From: Entophlyctis helioformis
Lineage: Eukaryota; Chytridiomycota; Chytridiomycetes; Chytridiales; Chytriomycetaceae
Assembly (NCBI GenBank): GCA_025526915.1
Contig: JAHLKH010000155.1
Coordinates: 1 to 64,000, forward strand
Direction: 5' to 3'
DNA length: 64,000 bases
The notes beneath the pieces were generated by a model. It was not told where the DNA came from, did not search any database, and saw only the letters and a program-made list of their open reading frames with translations. Positions within the stretch are counted from its first letter, which is position 1, and every line of letters starts with the position of its first letter. The translations under genes were made by a program, and so were the position numbers. Below, one piece after another: positions 55,243 through 64,000 of this stretch.

Positions 55243-58038
55243 ATGCTGGCACACACGACCACCAATCCTGCAGCCGCCGCCGCCGCCGCAGTGTACTGGC
55301 TCGTCATCACACTCGCCGTGCTGCCTTCCGTCCATGCAGCAGCCGTCGACACCTCGGTCTCCAGCGCCGCGGCTGCACAGCAGCAGGTGAGCACTCGCTG
55401 GCTCGCTGGCTCGCTGGCTGGACTGTTGAACTGCGGCCACCATCGCCATCAGCATCGGCATCAGCATCGGCATCACCATCCGTCCCCACAGCCGTCCCCC
55501 GTCCACCCTCTTGCGCTGCTGTGCACAGGCGGCAGGGAGGCGTTCATGTTACAGCCGCAGCTTCTTTGAGTCGTGCGCCGCATTCTGTGCCGCACGGCCT
55601 GGGCTCTCTGAACAACCACAGGCGGCGCTGTCCGCTCTGCGCAGTGGGCAGCCGCCTTGCCTGCTGCCCCGCCTGCCTGCTGCCCCGCCTCTGCCCCCCT
55701 CCCATCCCCTTCCTTGTCCCATCCCCTTCCTTGTCCCAGACCCAGACCCAGCCCCAGACCCAGACCCCAGCCCCAGACCGCACCCGGCCCGCCGCATCGC
55801 CCCGAACCCCTGTGTGCGCCTGTGCGCCTGTGTGTTGTTTGCGTGCCTCCATTGCCCACGTTGCTGTGTGCTGGGGCGAGCGCCACCGAGCTGGTCCACG
55901 CGCTCGCCGCTGATTGGCCCGCTGCGGCTGCTTCATTTTCCTTTTTTGGAAACATTTCAACTCGCCGATGCTGGGCGATTGCGTGCTGCGAGCCATGCGC
56001 TGGTGGCTGGCTCGCTGGCTCGCTGAGCCTGCTGTCGAGCACGGGACTGACATTGCTTGTTTCGGCACAGCAGGATAACGGCAGCGTGACCGCTAGTATC
56101 TCCTCGGCGGCCGGTTCCGACGCCGACGCTCAAGCACCCGCAGCGACCGCAGTCTCTGTGCCGTCTGTTGCCGAGCCTGCCAAGGAGCCTGTCGTCGTGC
56201 CGTCTGTCCCGGCAGTCGCCGTCCCCGACGCACCGAGCACCGTCGTTAAGCCGCAGGTCGTGGTGATTACGACGACTGCGGCAGTCGTTGTCGTTGTTGT
56301 CGACACGCCCTCTCCGTCGCAGCCGCCTGTATCTACAGAGCCTACATCCGCCAAGAGCGAGCCAGAGCCGGCCGAGTCGACGCTTCCTCCTGTACAGCCG
56401 AGGCAGACACGCTCGCCGCTCCCGTCGCTGTCGCCATCCACATCTGCGACCCCAACTGCCGACCCGACACAGTCGCCGACCGTCGTCCCACTCGTGCCGG
56501 TCGTGCCAGAGCTGCCGGTCGTGCCGCCAAAGCAGTCGCCGCTGCCATCGGCATCGCCCGAGCCGTCGCTGCCGTCTCCGTCTGATGTGCCCACGATCGT
56601 CGGCCCTTCGCCGCTCCCTCCCACAGTCAACACAAGCAACCCGCCAGCCGGCGGCGAGACTCTGCCCGAGCCGCTTGTTCCGTCGACGGGCCAGCAGGCC
56701 AGCACGGATGCTGGCAACACCAACACCAACGGCAACACCAACGGCAACGTCGTCGGTGCCATTGTCAGACCCGCGTCGAGATTCGACAGCACCAACTCGT
56801 TCCGCGGTCTTGCCAGCAACGTCGTGGGCAGCACGGCCCAGGACATTAGCGCTGGACAGTCTGCCATTGGTGCCCAGCTGCCCGACGGCAGCATCGCCGC
56901 TCCGTCTGTGAACGGCCAGGCTGGCTCGAACGGCATTGCTGCCACGTCTGGCGGCCCTGCTGTTGGCGGCCTTACTGGATCGGGAGCCTCTGCCAATGCG
57001 GCTGCATCAGAGTCCTCGTCTGCCGGATCGAGTTCCAAGCCCAGCGTGATCGTCATTGCCTCGTCCGTCGGCATTGCACTGGTTGCCATTGGCGGTCTGG
57101 CTGTCGGCTACCGCACCGTCCGCCGTCCCAGCACGGACGCGTCCTCGTCGCCGTCGGCTGGACTCGACTCCAAGTCTGCGTCCATGAGCGCGGCTTCGTC
57201 CATTGCAAACTTCCACAGCGAGAGCCAGCTGTTTGCCAACCCAGGCACGCCGCCAAACGAACTCGAAGCCGGAGTCTTTGCGCCAACGTTCAGCAACCAG
57301 ACCAGCCCCAATGAGGCGGTTGTGCGCGCGTCGGATCTTGCTGCCACGGCCGACTCGGTCGACTTCTTCAACGCGCCGCCGCAGCCCGCGTTCATGTACG
57401 CCTTTGAAGATCCGCGCTTCTCGGCCCTCTCGGACGTCTCATCGTCCATTGCAGACGCTCACAGCAGCATCGCCGCCCCGTCTGCTGTCCACGGCGCTCA
57501 GCTGCGCTTTAACGATGTGCAGCTGACTGAGATCAACACCCAGCCCAAGACGTTCACCGTCGTCGACGCGACACACGTTCACGCCGGCATGCCCGTCAAC
57601 ATCCAGCACATGTCGCTTGCTACCGACGCGTCGGCTGTCTACCCTGGCATCTATCGCGACTCGTACTATAGCATCACCAGCGATGTGACGTCGCCCTCGC
57701 AAGCCGGTGCTCAAGCCATCCAATTTTCGGCCCCAGGAGCACCACCTGCGCCTGCTGGAAACTCGGCACTCATGCGCATGATGAACACAAGCCGCATTGG
57801 TGACCTGGACGCTGACGACATGGCACCGCCGCGCTCGTCCGAGGACGAAACCAATGCTGCCTACGTTGTTGCTGCCGCTGCGTCGGCCGCTGCCTCGCAG
57901 GACTCGGAGAATGGCCGCAACTCCAAGTACGACTCGATCATCGAGTCCGAGTACTCGATTGCGTTCACCGAGGAGACGGAGACGGTCCGCAACTCGCGCT
58001 ACGTCTCTGGCCTGTCCTTTACAAGCGACCGCGACTGA
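55243..58038 (+). CDS. Ser/Pro/Thr-rich type I membrane protein, same architecture as the giant neighbour
   Basis: Exon 1 55243-55386 (signal peptide: AVYWLVITLAVLPSVHAAAV); exon 2 56071-58038. The join is phase 0 and gives about 703 residues. The intervening 684 nt is long for this genome and may hide another exon; it contains CCAGACC-type repeats near 55736-55785. The extracellular part is Pro/Ser/Thr/Val-rich without long perfect repeats. A single transmembrane helix (SVIVIASSVGIALVAIGGLA, about 57045-57104) is followed by a basic stop-transfer VRR and a tail of about 300 residues. Its end (YSIAFTEETETVRNSRYVSG) resembles the end of the neighbouring giant protein (ARYVSMTETEFSD), so the two are probably tandem paralogues. 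No catalytic domain is recognised; a wall sensor or surface glycoprotein is likely. Confidence 0.75.
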
Positions 58039-58473
58039 GCCCCTCCTTCTTCTACCTTGTTTTCAAATACAGCGTATGATATCTACACTAGTTGCAGATT
58101 GGTAGTGCTCCGTCGACTTGAACGGCAGCACCGTCGACGGCCCATATCCGCGATCATTGCGTTGCCACTTGTACCAGAGTGTCCTTTACAATTGCATTCA
58201 TACAGCGTTTTCTACCACCACCACTACTACTTGTTCCTTTACACACTCTGGATCCAGACCATCAGGATCATTAGCGGCTCAACGGCCGGCCCGATCAAAC
58301 ATACGGATCGGAACCCCAAACACGTGAAATCACCAATTTTGTTGTGCCACGCGCTGGCTCGGGGCTCACGTGAGTTGCTCAAAGGCGGTCGGTCTCGTAT
58401 CTGCCGGCTCAGTCGCAAAGTCGTTCCCTCTGCTCGCTGCACCTCATAGGACCCCGTCGCTGCCCGCTGCACC
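58039..58473. other. Intergenic region, no supported gene
   Basis: AT content is noticeably higher than in the rest of the window (58060-58340). It presumably contains the 3' end of the surface-protein gene and the promoter of the acyltransferase gene. No open frame resembles a protein. Confidence 0.4.
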
Positions 58474-60431
58474 ATGGACCTGCTCTACACCTAGTGCGTT
58501 GCTCCGCGATGATGCTTTCTTGCTGGCCTTGCTGGCCTTGCTGGCCTCGCTGTACACCGGCTGCCCCACTCGGACACTGCCCGCTGACAGCATCCTCTCT
58601 TGCACTCGCTTCTGCTGCTCTGTCTGCCTGGCTCGGTCTCAACAACCACCACCAACAACAACAACAACAACCAACAACCGCATCGACTATACCACCTGAC
58701 CGTCACCACCTGCAGCCTCGCTCTGCTGCTCCTGACTGCGCTGGTTGTCGCTGTACACCAGAAGTACACGCTCTCCAAGGAGAAACAGCCTCGCCGCATG
58801 TCCGTCTTTTCCGAGATTCTCGCCCACAAGACCGGCTCGTTCCCTGTGTCCACCAACATCCCCGTAAGTCGGCCAGTCTTGCGCTGCCTGCCGTCCATCG
58901 TCGCCTGCCGTCCATCGTCGCCTGCCGTCCATCGTCGCCTGCCTGCCCACCTGTGTCGCTCCCTGGCTGTGGAACAATGGACGCCAATCTGACGCAATCC
59001 AACCCGCCACACCACGCCGTGCCTTTGCCACAGACCACGTCCGTCCACGCCGCCATCTTCCTCGACGAGCTGCCCTCGGACGACGACCTTGTCCGCATCT
59101 GGCACGAAAAGGTGCTCGTCCACGAGCGCATGTCGTCCACGATCGGCGTCGAGCCCGAGCACGGCCGCTTCCAGTTTGTCCCTGCCACCGACATTGACGT
59201 TGAGCGCAACCATCTCGTCCGCAAGACGGTCGGCTCAGAGACTGAGATCCTGCGCTACGTCGAGTCCATCTTTGGCCGCTCGTGGGTCGAGGAGCAGGCT
59301 GCCGGCAGACCGCTCTGGTACATCCATCTGATCACCAACGACGGCTCCAGCGTCGATCCCGCCAACCCGTCCAAGAATGCCCGCCAGTCGGCCCTTGTCC
59401 TCGAGTTCCACCACGCCATCGGAGACGGCATGTCGCTCATGAAGATGCTCCAGTCGATCTACACGGATAAGGACGGCAACCCGCTCGAGCTTGAGACGTC
59501 CAAGATCGCATCTGCTGCTGCTGCTGCCGCCGTCCCTGCCAAGCAAGCCAAGGCACACGGCCATGGCCACAAGGTGTCTCGCCGCAAGAAGGCGTTCGCC
59601 AAGCTGGTCCGCAACGTCAAGATGATCGGAAACCTCTTCCGTGCTGCCTTCAAGCTCCTTCTGTCGTCGAGCCTGTGGCCCGACACCAACACATACCTCA
59701 AGGAGCCGTACCAGCCGTACGTCTACGACAACACCCGCGTAATCAACACCATCCCGCCCATCTCCCTCGACACAGTCAAGCTCATCAAGACTGAGCTCAA
59801 GTGCAGCGTCAACGACGTCATGTCGTCTGCCCTCGCCGCCGCTCTCCGCCGATACCTGGTGTACCGCGCAGACCCCGCCGTCTACGACAAGGACCTGCAG
59901 ATCCGCGCCATGCTGCCCTACGCCTTCCCGCGCCGCGATCGCGACGCCTCGTACCTCCTCCGCAACCAGTGGATCCTCGTCTCGGTCCCTCTGCCCGTGG
60001 GCCACTTTGACAAGCACGCCGACCGCGTCCAGGCCACCCGCAAGAACATCAACGTCATCAAGCACACCGCCGAGCCCTTTGTCGGCCGCTTCCTCCAAAA
60101 GGTGTCGTACCACCTCAACGGCTACGATGCGACCGTCGATATCTCGTCGCAGCTTGTCTACCGCCACTCGGTCGTCTTCTCCAACACCCCTGGCTTCACC
60201 GAGACCATCTACTTGTGCGGCAAGCCGGTTTCCCGCGTCCAGCCGTTTGTCACCAACGTGCTCCCCCAGTTCACGCTCGTGTCGTGCAATGGCGGCATGT
60301 ACATGAACTACGTCATCAACCCGAACCGGCTGCTGGATGCTCACCGTATCGGCGAGTACTATATCATTGAGCTGCAGGAACTCGCTGCCGAGCTCGGCAT
60401 CACGGCCCCCATTCTGCTCGAGCAGCAATAA
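58474..60431 (+). CDS. WS/DGAT-family O-acyltransferase
   Basis: Exons 58474-58493, 58716-58863, 59034-60431; 521 residues. The 20-nt first exon encodes MDLLYT and splices into a transmembrane segment LALLLLTALVVAVHQKY, giving an N-terminal membrane anchor. The catalytic motif HHAIGDG (HHxxxDG, active His) follows LVLEF at about 59403-59435. Later conserved blocks are SVNDVMSSALAAALRRYL, RAMLPYAFPRRD, LLRNQWILVSVPLPVG and, in the C-terminal WS/DGAT domain, VFSNTPGFTETIYLCGKPVS and LVSCNGGMYMNYVINP. Family members esterify fatty alcohols or diacylglycerol with acyl-CoA to make wax esters or triacylglycerol. The acceptor specificity cannot be read from sequence. Intron 2 contains about three copies of a 17-bp GCCGTCCATCGTCGCCT unit. 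Confidence 0.9.
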
Positions 60432-60600
60432 TCTCTTCATTATTCCATCCCCCTCCCTCACTCTTTCTATGCCTCTTTGTCGGCTTGCTCTGATCTCATT
60501 CTTGCATTCTTATCCTTCACAATACACTGTGTTCCAGCATGATATTGAGATGAGCAGTGCCACATGTGCGCGCACCTTGTCTCGCCAGTGAACAACAGCG

Positions 60601-62742
60601 ATGCAGACAGCACCAGACAGGGTCACCGTCGACATCCAGACAGCGATGCACAGCGACCATGTGCTTGTGCGGCTGGCGTCTGTCTCCAAGGGCATGTGCG
60701 CATCCGTCAACCTCGTCTGCATCATCGACGTCTCTGGCTCCATGGGTGCACCGGGCACCGTCAAGGACAGGCTCAACAACACTCTCGAAACCGGTCTCTC
60801 GGTGCTCGACGTCATCCGCCATGCCATGAACACCATCGTGCGAGCGCTCCAGCCCAACGACTCGCTTGCCATTGTGTGCTACTCGGACGATGCCCGTGTG
60901 GCGCTGCCGCTGACGGCCATGGACGCTGCCGGCGCTGCCAGGGCCTGCTCTGCGATCGAGGGTCTGGCCGCTGGCGGCATGACCAACATCTGGGCGGGTC
61001 TCGAGTGCGGGCTGGAGCTGCTTCGCACGTCAAAGGTCGACAGCAGCAGGATCAGCAGCATCTTTCTGTTCACGGACGGTGTGCGCAACACTGGCCCTGT
61101 AAGTCGGACAGTCGATCGACTGGAGACGCTCAACTGACGCATGCTGCAGGACGGTGGCGATGTGCAGGCGCTGCTCGAGTACAAGAAGCGGCATGCCGGC
61201 TTGCGGTGCGTCATCAACACATTCGGGTTCGGCTGCAGCCTCGAGTCGGGCGATCTCGATGCCATGGCCCGCATCGGCTGCGGCTCCTTTGCGTACATTC
61301 CAGACTCTGGCTTCACCGGCACCGTCTTTGTCAATGCGCTCGCCAACCTGCTGTCCACCACAACCAAGAACACAATGCTCGCGATCAAGCCGGTGTCTGG
61401 TGCACAGATTGCTCTCAACCAGAACGGCGCACTGCCTGGCGGCTTCCACATCATCAACAGCCAGCAGGCTGCCTCTGCAAATGCTTCGCTGCTGGTCAGC
61501 ATCCCCAACCTGCGCGTCGGCCAGTCATTGGACTTGATTGTCCCCGTGCGCAACATCCCATCCAGCAGCAGCGAGCCGCTCCTGGAGATCTTGGTTCGAT
61601 ACAAGCCGTGGAACTCGGACCGGTTTGAAGCTGTCGAGGCCGTCGTGTCAGTCGCGACCGTGTCTGCGTCAATAGCACCAGCAGAAGTCAGCAGCCACAT
61701 CCAGCGTCTGCTCTTTGTCGACGAGATCCGCTCCTGCCTGGCCGATGCCGTTGGCAGCAATCCGCCACCTGCAGAGCAGATTCTGCAGCGCATCGACAGG
61801 CTGGCTGCAAGCATCGACCCTGAGATACACAAGGACCTGCTGGTTGATCTGCGCGGCGAGACGCGTCTTGCTCTTGCTCAAGACAACATCAACCGCTGGG
61901 GCCGCCACTACCTCCTTGGTCTGACCAACGCACATGCACTCCAGCTCTGCACCAACTTCAAAGACCCGGGTCTGCAGTCGTACGGCGGCCAGCTGTTTTC
62001 AGACCTGCGCACCTCGTTCTCTGCCATCTTCACCAAGATGAAGCCGCCACTGACAGCCAAGATGGCTGCAAATCGCAAAGCCCGCACACCAGGGGTCCTT
62101 GAGTTGATGGTTGCCGAGACTGTCGATGCCATGGCCAGCTTCTTTTCGCCTGTCCAGGCGTGCTTTGCTGGCAACACGCTCGTCCTCTTGGCGAATGGAT
62201 CGCAGCGCTGCATCTCGGATCTGGCTCGTGGCGATGTGGTGGCAACCAATGCGTCTCTGAGCAGCACTGCCCGCGTTTGCTGTCTTGTCAAGACCCCCTG
62301 CTCTTCGGGCATGGCCGATCTTGTCACGCTCGACGGTGGCCTGCGCATCACACCGTACCATCCGGTCCAACAGTCTGGCAAGTGGGCTTTCCCGTGCAGC
62401 ATTGCCGAGCCTGCATCAGTGCCATGCTACGCCGTCTACAATCTTGTTCTGGACAGCAACCACACGATCATTGCCAACGGCCATGCGACTGTCACGCTTG
62501 GGCACGGCGTGGCAAACGACCCTGTTGCATCGCACCCGTACTTTGGCACTCGCGCCGTGGTTGACGATCTTGAGTGCATGCGTGGCTGGTCAAGTGGCAC
62601 GGTTGTCTTGGCTGGCGTGTGGCGCGACGATCTCACTGGTCTTGTCTGTGGTCTGTGTGAGGCTGAGCAGGACCACGACAGCCACCAGGCTGATGCACTC
62701 GCTGCTGTTTCCTCTGCCCCTGCAGCCGTTGTTGTTTGCTGA
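60601..62742 (+). CDS. VWA-Vint (Hint-domain) protein
   Basis: Exons 60601-61098 and 61150-62742 (phase 0, 51-nt intron) give 696 residues. The VWA domain carries an intact MIDAS, IIDVSGSMG (residues 41-49), a conserved Asp in SLAIVCYSDDARV, and FLFTDGVRN. A linker domain follows (Vwaint type, residues about 260-480, including the HIQRLLFVDEIRSCL helix). Then comes a Hint fold of Vint type: ACFAGNTLVLL with the nucleophile-position Cys at about residue 504, LRITPYHPVQQSGKW with the TPYHPV block near 567, and ANGHATVTLGHG near 609. Hint folds in inteins and hedgehog proteins catalyse N-S acyl shift and self-cleavage; the Vint group is found in fungi and other eukaryotes and its biological role is not established. 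No signal peptide or transmembrane helix is seen, so it is probably cytoplasmic. Its 3' end overlaps the antisense integrase frame. Confidence 0.9.
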
Positions 62743-64000
62743 GTGATGTCTGCCTGTCACTGGCTTGCCCTTGTGAATGAAGTGGTCTGTGGATGAGATC
62801 TGAGCGACTTTCTTGATACTGGCAATGGGGAACAGAGGCGTTGCGATCCACTGGAGCAGGCATGCGGCTGCGACGGACCGGCAGCTGTGCTGGGAGGGCA
62901 GCGAGGTACTGGCCCAGCAGATCAGGTGCAGTCTCGCGCAACTCGGCCTCTGAGCGGTACTCGTTGTGTTGCGGGCCGTAGCCGAGGTACGAGACCACAA
63001 AGGAGCGGTGGCCGTTGCGAGCGACCTTGTGTCCAACAATCGCGTCAATCTCCCATTCAGCTGCCACAGGGTCATCAGCAAAGGCGACTGCAGGTGGCTG
63101 AGCAGGCAGTGGCCGGCCAGGGAAAGCGGCGGCTGGATCGCGGTACGGCTTCAGCAGACGGACATGGAACCATGGATGCAGACGATGCATGGTCGGATGC
63201 AGAGCCAGCTTGCAGTTGAGACCATCCAGTGCAGCATTGACCTCTGTGATTGGGAATGGACCCAGCCAGTTGGGCAGGAACGCATTGGGGCGATGTGTGT
63301 CGGTGGACCACACAATGCCGGCGGCTTGCAGCATGACCATGTCGCCGACAGCATAGGCAGGAGCATCCCGACGGTGGCGATCGGCGTTGCGCTTCTGCTG
63401 TTCCTGAGCCTTGGTCAGGTTGGCTGTGGCATCCACGCGAGCCTTGTCAATGGCAGCGAGCAGGTCGCGGACAGCAGGTGGCGACGATGCTGCCGGCTCG
63501 TGTGGCAGCGTGCGAGGCTCGAGACCAAAGGCGAGGAAGTACGGAGCATAGCCAGTCGATGCGCTTGGAGCAGAGTTGAGGGCGTGGACAGCCGCATCGA
63601 GCATGTGCTCCCAGTTGCTGCCGCGGTGGTTGGCGTACTTGGACAGCAGGTCCTTGAGCGTGCGGATGGTGCGTTCGGACTGGCCGTCGGTCTCCTGGTG
63701 GCGGGCCGTTGCCATGACCTGCTCAATGTCCAGCGCCGCACAGAGCGCCGTCCAGAAGGCAGACAGGAAGCGAGCGTCGCGGTCCGACACGACAGACGAC
63801 GGCAGGCCGTGACCAGCAAGCACGCATCGGTTGAGGAACAGCGCGGCAAGATCCTCGGCAGTCGCATCGCGTCGCGTCGGCACGCACTTGACAAGCTTTG
63901 TCAGGCGATCCACAACCACAAACACAGCGTCGTTGCCCTCGTCCGACATGGGCATGAACGCAATGTCGCAGGACACAGACTGGAAGCGGTCGGCAGGGAT
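62633..64000 (-). CDS. Ty3/gypsy integrase with chromodomain, truncated by window edge
   Basis: The frame is open from the right edge (64000) to a stop at 62633, about 455 residues of a longer Pol polyprotein. The DDE core is intact: Asp in VFVVVDRLTK, Asp in SSVVSDRDARF, and Glu in ETDGQSERTIRTLK. The GPF/Y-type region follows (LPNWLGPFPITEV, LHPWFHVRLLKPYRD), then a C-terminal chromodomain (AEWEIDAIVGHK, SYLGYGPQHNEYRSEAEL). These define a chromovirus. Integrase inserts retrotransposon cDNA; the chromodomain targets chromatin. Upstream RT, RNase H and the zinc-binding region would lie beyond the window. Beyond the chromodomain the frame reads about 90 further residues of unconvincing sequence and runs 110 nt into the 3' end of the VWA-Vint gene on the other strand, so the true protein end is uncertain. 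Confidence 0.9.
   Translation of the reverse strand: MPADRFQSVSCDIAFMPMSDEGNDAVFVVVDRLTKLVKCVPTRRDATAEDLAALFLNRCVLAGHGLPSSVVSDRDARFLSAFWTALCAALDIEQVMATARHQETDGQSERTIRTLKDLLSKYANHRGSNWEHMLDAAVHALNSAPSASTGYAPYFLAFGLEPRTLPHEPAASSPPAVRDLLAAIDKARVDATANLTKAQEQQKRNADRHRRDAPAYAVGDMVMLQAAGIVWSTDTHRPNAFLPNWLGPFPITEVNAALDGLNCKLALHPTMHRLHPWFHVRLLKPYRDPAAAFPGRPLPAQPPAVAFADDPVAAEWEIDAIVGHKVARNGHRSFVVSYLGYGPQHNEYRSEAELRETAPDLLGQYLAALPAQLPVRRSRMPAPVDRNASVPHCQYQESRSDLIHRPLHSQGQASDRQTSLSKQQRLQGQRKQQRVHQPGGCRGPAQPHTDHRQDQ
62850..64000 (-). mobile_element. Chromovirus (Ty3/gypsy) LTR retrotransposon, 3' part of pol
   Basis: Extent inferred from where integrase homology ends. No long terminal repeat, TG..CA border or polypurine tract is recognisable between 62633 and 62880, so either the element is 3'-truncated or its LTR cannot be seen without its partner outside the window. 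Confidence 0.75.

Noticed and set aside
55387..56070. Continuous coding across the long intron of the second surface-protein gene
   Set aside because: A frame is open from 55657 into exon 2, but it is Pro/Gln repeat and mixed sequence without signal peptide; the signal-peptide exon at 55243-55386 with a GTGAGC donor fits better. An additional small exon cannot be excluded.

Overview
The window reads as a gene-dense, GC-rich piece of a fungal nuclear genome, most plausibly from an early-diverging zoosporic (chytrid-type) fungus. This placement is an inference. It rests on a TOK1-type two-pore-domain K+ channel (a fungal family), a VWA-Vint/Hint protein, an F-box-like/ankyrin protein with short 33-residue repeats, many short introns (mostly 60-120 nt) with GT..CAG borders, AATAAA signals, and a chromodomain Ty3/gypsy integrase. 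There are no operons, ribosome binding sites or CRISPR arrays. Gene models below were built by hand by joining exons whose reading phases match and whose joined protein agrees with the family; about 65 introns were modelled.

Layout, left to right (strand in brackets): tandem cyclic-nucleotide-binding-domain protein, 5' end unresolved (+); TOK-type K+ channel (+); casein kinase 1 (+); CBS-domain protein (-); a roughly 2 kb stretch with no recognisable gene; a doubtful small mitochondrial-type protein (-) divergent from mitoribosomal protein mS34 (+); tRNA-Ile(AAU) (+); F-box-like/ankyrin protein (+); MPS1/TTK spindle-checkpoint kinase (+); lysyl-tRNA synthetase (+); LRR cell-surface protein with a probable GPI anchor (+); GATA zinc-finger factor (-); mitoribosomal protein mL49 (-); NmrA-like protein (+); mitochondrial PP2C/pyruvate dehydrogenase phosphatase (-); NIPA-type Mg2+ transporter (+); dolichol-phosphate mannosyltransferase DPM1 (-); a TQT-motif protein of unknown function (+); ZCCHC10-like zinc knuckle/RS protein (-); LDAH-like lipid-droplet hydrolase (+); ZADH2-like oxidoreductase (+); a giant mucin-like membrane protein with two tandem-repeat arrays (+); a smaller protein of the same architecture (+); a WS/DGAT-family acyltransferase (+); a VWA-Vint protein (+); and a chromovirus integrase running off the right edge (-).

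The genes are mostly unrelated housekeeping functions. Three loose themes stand out. Surface or wall proteins are represented by the LRR-GPI protein and the two mucin-like membrane proteins. Lipid storage is represented by the LDAH-like hydrolase and the WS/DGAT acyltransferase. Mitochondrial function is represented by mS34, mL49 and the PDH phosphatase.

The most unusual features are: a 7.4 kb mucin-like gene whose second repeat array carries two single-C insertions; GC-AG introns at a raised frequency (four, two of them in one gene); an LRR gene with one repeat per exon in constant phase; two divergent genes whose start codons are 2 nt apart; and an Arg-rich open frame inside intron 1 of lysyl-tRNA synthetase that looks like a mitochondrial leader.
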